From a bacterium (lineage in GTDB: Bacteria > Cyanobacteriota > Vampirovibrionia > Gastranaerophilales > UBA9971), in the NCBI GenBank assembly GCA_037147175.1, contig JBAWVS010000072.1:1-8962 (forward strand): a stretch of DNA of 8,962 nt, written 5' to 3'. Positions within the stretch are counted from its first letter, which is position 1; each line of letters begins with the position of its first letter. The notes beneath the pieces are model-generated. The model made no database searches, was not told where the DNA came from, and saw only the letters and a program-made list of their open reading frames with translations. Positions 1 through 5,202 of the stretch are shown one piece after another. A program made the translations under genes and the position numbers.

Positions 1-54
1 ACTCTTACTCTTACTCTTACTCTTACTCTTACTCTTACTCTTACTCTTACTCTT
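1..54. repeat. Hexanucleotide tandem repeat (ACTCTT)9
   Basis: Nine uninterrupted perfect copies of ACTCTT begin at the first base, so the array probably continues to the left and its true length cannot be seen. Read on the - strand the unit is AAGAGT, which would give alternating Lys-Ser in one frame and a stop in another. A multiple-of-three unit would keep a reading frame through length changes, but no gene is visible here. It could be a variable microsatellite upstream of the chemoreceptor or the end of a neighbouring gene. It could also be an assembly-edge artefact, since contigs often break in such repeats. Confidence 0.9.
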
Positions 55-296
55 AGAGATTTTAACAGAATTATTTTTATATTTTAATGAATTAATATGT
101 AGTAAATTTAACGAAAAAAAGTTATATTAAAAATTGTCGGCAACTATTATTAAAATTCTTATGTTTTTTTAAATCAAATTTCAATTACAAAAATATAATA
201 AATAACGTGTGTAATATATCTAAAAAATAATTTTAGAAGTTTTTTTGTTTGGAAAAATAGAGTCAGCGTAGTTTTATTTAGAAAGGGTGGCTATTA
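55..296 (+). other. AT-rich leader upstream of the chemoreceptor
   Basis: This stretch has no open frame of note. A perfect TATAAT lies at 194-199, but I see no matching -35 hexamer at 16-18 bases, so it is only a weak promoter candidate in very AT-rich DNA. I see no flagellar sigma-28 type promoter. An imperfect AT hairpin (CTAAAA at 220-225, TTTTAG at 231-236) precedes a T-rich run around 240-246 and could be a weak terminator for something to the left. A strong Shine-Dalgarno (AAAGGGTGG, 282-290) sits 6 bases before the ATG at 297 and fixes the next gene's start. Confidence 0.4.
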
Positions 297-2003
297 ATGC
301 AGTGGTTAAATAATTTGAAGATTTCACAAAAGATTTTGGCGTTTGTTGGAATGGCTTCATTATTTATTTGTATTGTCGGGTATGTAGGATTTCATTTTGT
401 CACAAAAGGTGCAAACGACATGACAACTATGTATACGGACAGCTTAATACCGGTAGCAGAGCTTAACCGCTGTGCTCAAGAATTTACTCAAATTAAAGCC
501 GATACTCTTGACGGAATTTATGATCCTGCACAGCGCCAAATTAGAGCAAAAGCCCTATTGGAATCATCTGCAGAGATTAAAACTCTTCTCGGGAAATATT
601 CGACAACTAAACTTGATCCTGAAGAAGTAAAAATGTTAAATGAAATACAAAAGGACTTATCTGCCTTCTATACAAATGTAAAAGAAACAGCAGAAGACTT
701 AAATAAAAATAAGGTATCGGAAGCAAAAAAAGATTTCTATAAAATGGAAGATAAATCTGATGAATTTATAGCTGATATGATTAAACTCTCCGAATACAAC
801 GTAAAAGTTGCCGGTGAACTGAATACTCAAAATGACAAAGATTCTGCTGAATCAATCGCCCTTATAGTCGGTATTATTATTATTGCTGTAGTCTTGGCTG
901 TTGCATTAGGCTTAATGATAGCAAATATGGTTTCAAAGCCGATAAACGCAGTAGTAAAAAACTTAAACGAAATTGCCAAAGGGAATCTCTCAATAGACGA
1001 AGTCCATAATGACTCTAAAGACGAGACGGGAATACTTGCAAAGGCACTTAATCTTACTGTAAAAAACCTCCGCGAACTTATAGGTTCCGTTTCTAAATCA
1101 ATAGAAGAAATTTCTGCAAACTCGGAAGAGATGAGTGCATCTTCTGAACAAACAGCACAAGGAGCACAGCAAACAGCAACCAGCACTCAACAGTTAGCTC
1201 AGGGAGCACAGGAAATTTCCAGAAACGTTGAACTGGGTGCTGCAAGCATCAACGGCTTAAATAAAACAATTCAGGGTGTGGCACAAGAAGCCGTAATCGT
1301 AGCAAAACTCGGTAATGATACAGAAATAAATGCTAACGTAGGTGCTGAACATGTTAAAAAAGCAGTGCTTAAAATAGACAGTATCAAAAACGTCGCAGGT
1401 GCTATTTCTATAAATATTGCAGAACTCGGACAATTAAGTTCTGGTATTGAGCAAATAGTTGATTTAATCAAAAACATAGCAGGACAAACCAACCTTTTAG
1501 CATTAAATGCCGCTATTGAAGCAGCCAGAGCAGGCGAACACGGAAAAGGCTTTGCAGTAGTTGCAGACGAAGTCAAAAAACTTGCAGGACAATCAGCAGG
1601 TGCTACAGAAAAGATTACCGCAATGATTAAAGAAATTCAAAACAAAACACATGTAGCCGTAAATACAATGGATAAAGCAACTAAAGAGGTTGAAGAAGGC
1701 GTGTTCGTTATAAACGATGCAGGAAAAGCATTAGACAATATTATTTCTCAGGTAAAACAGGCTAATATTAAAATTCAGGGTATTACCAAAGAAATAGACG
1801 GCGTTGCAGCAAGTTCAGAAGAAGTTTTACATATGGTTGAAAATATTTCCGCTATAACCGAAGAAACTGCTGCCAGTGCGGAAGAAATTTCAAGCATTAC
1901 CGAAGAACAAACAGCAAGCCTTGAAGAAATAAGTGCAAGTGCTCAAACTCTTGCTTCAGTGGCTGAATCTCTACAAAAGCAGGTTTCTGTATTTAAAATC
2001 TAG
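297..2003 (+). CDS. Methyl-accepting chemotaxis protein (transmembrane receptor, 4HB-HAMP-MA)
   Basis: A 568-residue inner-membrane chemoreceptor that senses a ligand outside the cytoplasmic membrane and controls the CheA kinase through CheW. Residues 13-35 form the first membrane helix. About 36-185 form a helical extracytoplasmic sensor of the four-helix-bundle type, and 187-209 the second membrane helix. The HAMP linker follows (SKPI near 213-216, DETG near 242-245), then a long coiled-coil signalling domain to the C-terminus. The conserved hairpin tip is clear at about 392-434 (core TNLLALNAAIEAARAGE, then GKGFAVVADEV). Glu/Gln/Ala/Ser-rich stretches near 275-300 and 510-550 are plausible methylation helices. 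There is no C-terminal NWETF-like CheR tether. The protein ends in VSVFKI, which is common in non-enteric receptors. The start is supported by the Shine-Dalgarno 6 bases upstream. cheW follows 39 bases later, so they are very likely one operon. The ligand cannot be inferred. Confidence 0.97.
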   Translation: MQWLNNLKISQKILAFVGMASLFICIVGYVGFHFVTKGANDMTTMYTDSLIPVAELNRCAQEFTQIKADTLDGIYDPAQRQIRAKALLESSAEIKTLLGKYSTTKLDPEEVKMLNEIQKDLSAFYTNVKETAEDLNKNKVSEAKKDFYKMEDKSDEFIADMIKLSEYNVKVAGELNTQNDKDSAESIALIVGIIIIAVVLAVALGLMIANMVSKPINAVVKNLNEIAKGNLSIDEVHNDSKDETGILAKALNLTVKNLRELIGSVSKSIEEISANSEEMSASSEQTAQGAQQTATSTQQLAQGAQEISRNVELGAASINGLNKTIQGVAQEAVIVAKLGNDTEINANVGAEHVKKAVLKIDSIKNVAGAISINIAELGQLSSGIEQIVDLIKNIAGQTNLLALNAAIEAARAGEHGKGFAVVADEVKKLAGQSAGATEKITAMIKEIQNKTHVAVNTMDKATKEVEEGVFVINDAGKALDNIISQVKQANIKIQGITKEIDGVAASSEEVLHMVENISAITEETAASAEEISSITEEQTASLEEISASAQTLASVAESLQKQVSVFKI

Positions 2004-2042
2004 TCAATTTCAAAAAAATAATTTACAGAAAGGAAAATCAAT

Positions 2043-2570
2043 ATGGCTTTATTAAATACAGAAAGCGATGAACTACAGCTCATTGCCTTCAAACTCGGCA
2101 AAGAAGAATACACCGTACCTATTGAAACCGTACAAGAAATTATTATGCCTCAAATAACCACTCACATTCCCAAATCTCCTCGATTTGTCGAAGGAATAAT
2201 AAATCTCAGAGGACATATAATTCCTGTAATAGACGGCAGAAAAAGATTCGATATAGAAATTTCGGAAAATAATGCAGACACAAGAGTCATTGTACTTGAA
2301 TTAGATGACCATACCGTAGGCTTAATCGTGGATTCTGTCTCGGAAGTTGTTCATCTTAAGAAAAGCAACATTGAACCAACCCCTATAGAAAGTGACGAAA
2401 ATAGCTTTATTGTAGGAGTCGGAAAACATCAAGACAGGCTTCTTTTATTATTAGATGCTTCTAAAATCCTTGATATAAAAGAGACGGAGCATTTAAAACA
2501 AACATTAGAAATTGCAAATAAGGTTTCAAAGCTACAGGAAACCATTGCAGAAGCAAATGTGAACGTTTAA
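2043..2570 (+). CDS. cheW: CheW chemotaxis coupling protein
   Basis: A 175-residue cytoplasmic scaffold that bridges chemoreceptor tips to the CheA histidine kinase. The CheW fold covers residues about 10-150. It opens with LQLIAFKLGKEEYTVPIETV, which is the first beta strands and the EYxxPI pattern. Next come the hallmark GIINLRGHIIPVIDGR segment (around residues 51-66), VIVLELDDHTVGLIVDSVSEV in the middle, and GVGKHQDRLLLLLDASKIL near the end. A charged helical tail of about 25 residues (151-175) extends past the core. An AGAAAGGA Shine-Dalgarno (2027-2034) lies 8 bases before the ATG. It shares an operon with the receptor upstream and is closed by the terminator at 2592-2627. No cheA, cheY, cheR or cheB is in the window, so partners must lie elsewhere. 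It is a single-domain CheW and not a CheV, because no receiver domain follows. Confidence 0.96.
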   Translation: MALLNTESDELQLIAFKLGKEEYTVPIETVQEIIMPQITTHIPKSPRFVEGIINLRGHIIPVIDGRKRFDIEISENNADTRVIVLELDDHTVGLIVDSVSEVVHLKKSNIEPTPIESDENSFIVGVGKHQDRLLLLLDASKILDIKETEHLKQTLEIANKVSKLQETIAEANVNV

Positions 2571-2591
2571 AAATCTTATAAATTGACACGA

Positions 2592-2627
2592 GTCGACAAA
2601 GTAGAAATATTTTGTCGACATTTTTTT
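2592..2627 (+). terminator. Rho-independent terminator of the mcp-cheW operon
   Basis: A perfect 9-bp stem (GTCGACAAA at 2592-2600 with TTTGTCGAC at 2611-2619) encloses a 10-base loop. One unpaired A follows, then seven T residues (2621-2627). It starts 21 bases after the cheW stop codon, in the expected orientation. Confidence 0.9.
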
Positions 2628-2800
2628 ACCCGAATGAAACAAAAGAGCACTTGTGGCTATTTTATAAATGCTGTTTCAGTATGTTTTAAAGTTATCATCG
2701 GTAAGCAGTTGTATTGTATCTAAAAGTTTTCGGTTTGAAGTCTTTGATTTTAACAAAACAGCAGCAACCTTTTTTGTAATTTCTTGGGTAATTATCAAAG
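2628..2800. other. Intergenic segment, possible gene remnant on the - strand
   Basis: No complete gene is supported here. On the - strand, 2676-2800 stays open and encodes about 40 residues with a plausible amphipathic composition (for example KKVAAVLLKSKTSNRKLLD), ending in a stop at 2676-2678. The open frame continues to an ATG at 2960, but that extension crosses a long terminator-like hairpin and half of the tandem repeat. The piece is therefore at best the tail of a decayed gene. I do not recognise a family. Confidence 0.25.
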
Positions 2801-2858
2801 TTCTTAAGCAAAAATAAACTTGGAACTGAAAATATTTTAGATAAAAATCAACATTATG

Positions 2859-2894
2859 AAAAAGAGGTTTGTGGTCAAATTGACCACCAACCTC
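2859..2894 (-). terminator. Strong hairpin with T-run on the - strand (repeat unit 1)
   Basis: Arms 2864-2878 and 2880-2894 form a 15-bp inverted repeat with one mismatch (arm position 7) around a single central base, so the real loop uses a few of the innermost bases. Five A residues at 2859-2863 become a T-run immediately after the hairpin when read on the - strand, which is the layout of an intrinsic terminator for leftward transcription. On the + strand no T-run follows. It lies 234 bases beyond the gpG-like stop codon, behind the twin hairpin at 3008-3043. Confidence 0.7.
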
Positions 2895-3007
2895 AGACTC
2901 AAGAGGGAAAGGAATTAACGGAAAAAAGAATTGACAAATAATATCATTTTTCTCAAGCAAAAATAAACTTGGAACTAAAAATATTTTAGATAAAAATAAA
3001 CATTACG

Positions 3008-3043
3008 AAAAAGAGGTTGGTGCTCAATTTGAGCACTAACCTC
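3008..3043 (-). terminator. Strong hairpin with T-run on the - strand (repeat unit 2)
   Basis: Arms 3013-3027 and 3029-3043 form a 15-bp inverted repeat whose only non-Watson-Crick position is arm position 7. Five A residues at 3008-3012 give a T-run after the hairpin on the - strand. It begins 85 bases after the gpG-like stop, a natural place for the terminator of the gpF-methylase-gpG operon. Compared with unit 1, arm position 11 changes from G-C to C-G on both sides, a compensatory substitution indicating that pairing has been kept by selection. Confidence 0.75.
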
Positions 3044-3127
3044 AAACTCAGGAAGGAAGAGGATTAACGGCAGAAAGAATTTAACAAAAAATATGATTTT
3101 TAATAAACTGTAAAAAATTATGTTATT

Positions 3128-3574
3128 TTATCCAAGATAATTTTGAGCCTCTTTTATAATCTCAGTCTTTTCCTTTTCTCCAAGCTTTAAATAAGGTCGA
3201 GCCGGTATCTTTACTTTTTTATTTCTGCCGGCATCACCGCCAAATTGATGAATAGCCGCATAAACTTTATTTGTGCCGACTACTGCAACATTCTTATCAT
3301 ATTTGCTTGTAATAGAAGCTGAGAGTTCGCCTCTGACCTGTAAAATTCTGCCGGGCCAGTATCCTTTTTTAGTTCGCTGTTTTATTGTGGGCTTAGCAAG
3401 TGAAGTCCATTTATCGGGACGACCTTCTTTTTCAAAGTTTTCCTCGACAGAATCTTGCATAATTCCGGTAATATTTTTCATAAGCGGACGAAGATTTTCA
3501 GTTTTGGAAATTAACTTTTTTAAAAGTTGCTGTATTTCTTTGTCATCAACCTTTATTTCTATCGGTTCCGGCAT
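3128..3574 (-). CDS. Phage virion morphogenesis protein, Mu gpG-like
   Basis: A 148-residue structural/assembly protein of the phage virion morphogenesis family (Mu gpG type), associated in Mu-like phages with head completion or head-tail joining. The central pattern FEKEGRPDKWTSLAKPT, the LQVRGELSASI segment, YAAIHQFGG and IPARPYLKLGEKE follow the family order, and the length is typical. An earlier in-frame ATG at 3604 would add ten residues (MLIIQLWRSS). I prefer the ATG at 3574 because a GGAGAAG Shine-Dalgarno (3579-3585) lies just upstream and MPEPIEIKV is a family-like N-terminus. The gene overlaps the end of the methyltransferase by 29 bases and is the last gene of the - strand block. 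The next genes expected in a Mu-like head module (protease/scaffold, major capsid) are absent and the repeat region follows instead. Confidence 0.87.
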   Translation of the reverse strand: MPEPIEIKVDDKEIQQLLKKLISKTENLRPLMKNITGIMQDSVEENFEKEGRPDKWTSLAKPTIKQRTKKGYWPGRILQVRGELSASITSKYDKNVAVVGTNKVYAAIHQFGGDAGRNKKVKIPARPYLKLGEKEKTEIIKEAQNYLG

Positions 3575-4376
3575 GGAACTTCTCCATAATTGGATAATTA
3601 GCAATTATAAGTTCTTTAAACATTTTATTTTTTCGGTCTCCGCCTTGTTTATTATTGATTCCGTTGAGTCTTTCAACCGCAATCATTTCATAGCCTGTGT
3701 AAAGTTCACGAATTTTGGGAGAATCATCGTAGGAAAGTAAAAATCTTCCCTGAATGTTTCCGAGAGTTTCTCGCAATCTTTCATGCTCGAAGCCTTTTGT
3801 AGAAGTTGTATAATAACCGGCACCGTAGCTGTATGGCGGGTCGCAATAGAAAAATGCATCTTCATGATCGTATTGCTTGATGAATTTTTCAAAATCCCTG
3901 TTTTCGACCATAACTTTATCGAGCCGTTTACAAATAGCATCGATTTTCAGCAGGACATTTCCCTGACTTTTACAAGCTCCGCCTGTAGATTTCTTGACAC
4001 AGCCAAATGTATCTCCTTTTCCGCCGAATGAGCGGGAGATAAGGAAGAGAAAACTTGCCGCTCTTTGAATATCAGTGATTCCTTCTGTGTTTAGAAACTG
4101 CATAAATATTTCCCTGCTGCCCAGAAGATACTGTAATTCTTCCTTTAAGGCATTGGGATGATACTTTACAATTCTGAATAAATTTACAAGTCTCCCGTCA
4201 AGGTCGTTGTAAACTTCCAAATCTGCCCATTTGTCATGATAGAAAAGAACCCAAGCTCCTCCGCCAAAAACTTCTAAATAAGATTTTATGTCTGTGGGAA
4301 TTAACGGCTCTATTTTTTTGCGGAGCAATCTTTTACCGCCGACCCAGTTAATTAATGATCTTCTGTCAATTGTCAT
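3546..4376 (-). CDS. D12-class N6-adenine DNA methyltransferase (phage-encoded)
   Basis: A 276-residue enzyme that transfers a methyl group from S-adenosylmethionine to adenine N6 in a specific DNA sequence. The D12/Dam family order is complete. NWVGGKRLL (residues 10-18) is the family's N-terminal binding motif. EVFGGGAWVLF (35-45) is the FxGxG SAM-binding loop, YNDLDGRLVNLFR (56-68) the acidic motif, and FFYCDPPY (175-182) the catalytic DPPY motif. The length matches the family and no key residue is missing, so it should be active. The recognition sequence cannot be read from the protein; GATC is only a guess from the family. Its ATG overlaps the last 11 bases of the gpF-like gene, and its own end overlaps the gpG-like gene. 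It is therefore embedded in the head operon and co-expressed late. A likely role is protecting phage DNA against host restriction. No cognate endonuclease is next to it. Confidence 0.94.
   Translation of the reverse strand: MTIDRRSLINWVGGKRLLRKKIEPLIPTDIKSYLEVFGGGAWVLFYHDKWADLEVYNDLDGRLVNLFRIVKYHPNALKEELQYLLGSREIFMQFLNTEGITDIQRAASFLFLISRSFGGKGDTFGCVKKSTGGACKSQGNVLLKIDAICKRLDKVMVENRDFEKFIKQYDHEDAFFYCDPPYSYGAGYYTTSTKGFEHERLRETLGNIQGRFLLSYDDSPKIRELYTGYEMIAVERLNGINNKQGGDRKNKMFKELIIANYPIMEKFHAGTDRNKG
3579..3585 (-). promoter_or_regulatory. Ribosome binding site fixing the gpG-like start
   Basis: GGAGAAG on the - strand, four bases before the ATG at 3574 (seven from the GGAG core). It lies inside the 3' end of the methyltransferase gene, so the two genes are probably translationally coupled. 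No comparable site precedes the upstream ATG at 3604. Confidence 0.75.
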
Positions 4377-5202
4377 TTTGCTGCCTCCATTCTTTTATTT
4401 TGCCGGGGTTGTAACTCCAACCTGCATCCGGCGATATTTTGTGACCTGTTAATGAATCCGTATAAACTGCCACAGGTTTTTCTTCGCCTGTTTTCTTTGA
4501 AACCACCTGCATTTCTTCTGATAATTGCCCTTCTGAAGAATCAACATCGAGACTTCTGTCTTTTAAATTGTCATCAGATAAAGCCCTGACTCTGCATCTG
4601 CATCCCCAACCGTTCGGCGGGTAAAATGAATCCCAAAACGGGTCGTCATATCTGAAAACTCTGCCATTAAGCTGTGCGTGAGTCGGTCTTGTTCTTTTAT
4701 CCATCACCGCAACATATTGCCAGTACGGACGATTATCGATATTATCAAGCTGTTCCCTATACCTTCCCGCCATATATGAAGTCTGAATATTTGTCCTGTA
4801 AATTGTTTTTAATCGTCTCATAGAGCCCAGCTGAATTGTTATAGGTTCATCACCGGCAGGAATAAGCGAGATGTCTTTGATTAATTTGCGTTTTAAAAGT
4901 TCATCTCTTACTTCTTCAGGCGTTCCGCTTATTGCTCCCCACCAGCCTTTATCGATAAGTTTTGGCTTAAGTTCTTTTGTGAATTGCTGCAAGGTTATTC
5001 CTTCATCCAGAGATTTTTGAACTATTTCTCTGATGTCAGTTAGAATATCTTCCCGCATAACTTTTGCCACGGTGAATGATCTTGTATGAGCATCCTGCCA
5101 AACTTCATGCCAGTCCCAGCTAAACTTATAGCCTTTAGATTTAAGGTATTTTATTGCCTGCTCAGGCTGAAGAGTTATAAGGTATTTTAAGCTGGAGCAT
5201 AA
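4366..5202 (-). CDS. Mu gpF-like minor head protein (SPP1 gp7 family), 5' end broken
   Basis: A minor head/head-morphogenesis protein of the Phage_Mu_F family, which in Mu-like phages acts with the portal in prohead assembly. Coding continues from the TGA at 4366 back to about 5202, giving about 278 residues. Family-like N-terminal sequence is LKYLITLQPEQAIKYLKSKG, then WDWHEVWQDAHTRSFTVAKV. The Mu_F core follows: RRLKTIYRTNIQTSYMAGRY, RTRPTHAQLNGRVF and the Cys-containing PPNGWGCRCRVRALSD motif. A GTG at 5070 would give a 234-residue protein, but it would discard 40 clearly homologous residues and has no ribosome binding site, so it is not the natural start. The frame hits a stop at 5203-5205 with no ATG, GTG or TTG between. 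An ATG at 5198-5200 lies in another frame and would join the family sequence if one A of the run at 5185-5188 were absent, but it too lacks a Shine-Dalgarno. The gene is truncated or frameshifted exactly where the oppositely oriented tail gene begins. Confidence 0.9.
   Translation of the reverse strand, partial: LCSSLKYLITLQPEQAIKYLKSKGYKFSWDWHEVWQDAHTRSFTVAKVMREDILTDIREIVQKSLDEGITLQQFTKELKPKLIDKGWWGAISGTPEEVRDELLKRKLIKDISLIPAGDEPITIQLGSMRRLKTIYRTNIQTSYMAGRYREQLDNIDNRPYWQYVAVMDKRTRPTHAQLNGRVFRYDDPFWDSFYPPNGWGCRCRVRALSDDNLKDRSLDVDSSEGQLSEEMQVVSKKTGEEKPVAVYTDSLTGHKISPDAGWSYNPGKIKEWRQQNDN
5181..5202. other. Head-to-head breakpoint between phage head and tail modules
   Basis: The leftward gpF-like frame is open up to 5202 and the rightward tail-protein frame is open from 5181. 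Recognisable family sequence ends at about 5192 for gpF (LKYLITL) and starts at about 5193 for the LamG-like protein (tryptophan codon at 5193-5195). Neither frame has a start codon, Shine-Dalgarno or promoter here. I find no recombinase crossover site or long inverted repeat. Only a short imperfect palindrome, GCT-GG-AGC (5191-5198), sits at the joint. Confidence 0.75.

Larger units (their letters stand above)
2801..3101. repeat. Two tandem ~149-base repeat units, each with a long hairpin
   Basis: Unit 1 (about 2801-2949) and unit 2 (about 2950-3101) align at an offset of 149 bases. Shared blocks include GCAAAAATAAACTTGGAACT, then AAAATATTTTAGATAAAAAT, the 31-base inverted repeat, ATTAACGG, AAAGAATT and AATAT.ATTTTT. 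Similarity weakens only by scattered substitutions and about one indel, which suggests an older duplication. Each unit holds a strong hairpin (entries at 2859-2894 and 3008-3043). There is no third copy in the window. The region lies between the cheW terminator and the end of the phage-type genes on the - strand. Confidence 0.85.

Noticed and set aside
2676-2960. 94-codon open frame on the - strand with an ATG at 2960
   Set aside because: It crosses half of the tandem repeat and a strong terminator-like hairpin, has no ribosome binding site, and starts in low-complexity AT-rich DNA. Only the last ~40 codons look protein-like, so I list it as a possible remnant.
2801-3101. CRISPR array
   Set aside because: There are only two units of about 149 bases with no short repeat/variable spacer pattern and no cas genes.
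3575-3604. Upstream ATG at 3604 for the gpG-like gene
   Set aside because: The extra ten residues are not family-like and no Shine-Dalgarno precedes them, whereas the ATG at 3574 has GGAGAAG just upstream.
3273-4031. Open frames on the + strand opposite the gpG-like and methyltransferase genes
   Set aside because: They lie opposite well-supported genes, match no family pattern I know, and lack ribosome binding sites.
4366-5070. GTG at 5070 as the true start of the gpF-like gene
   Set aside because: Family-like sequence continues at least 40 residues upstream in the same frame, and no Shine-Dalgarno precedes the GTG.
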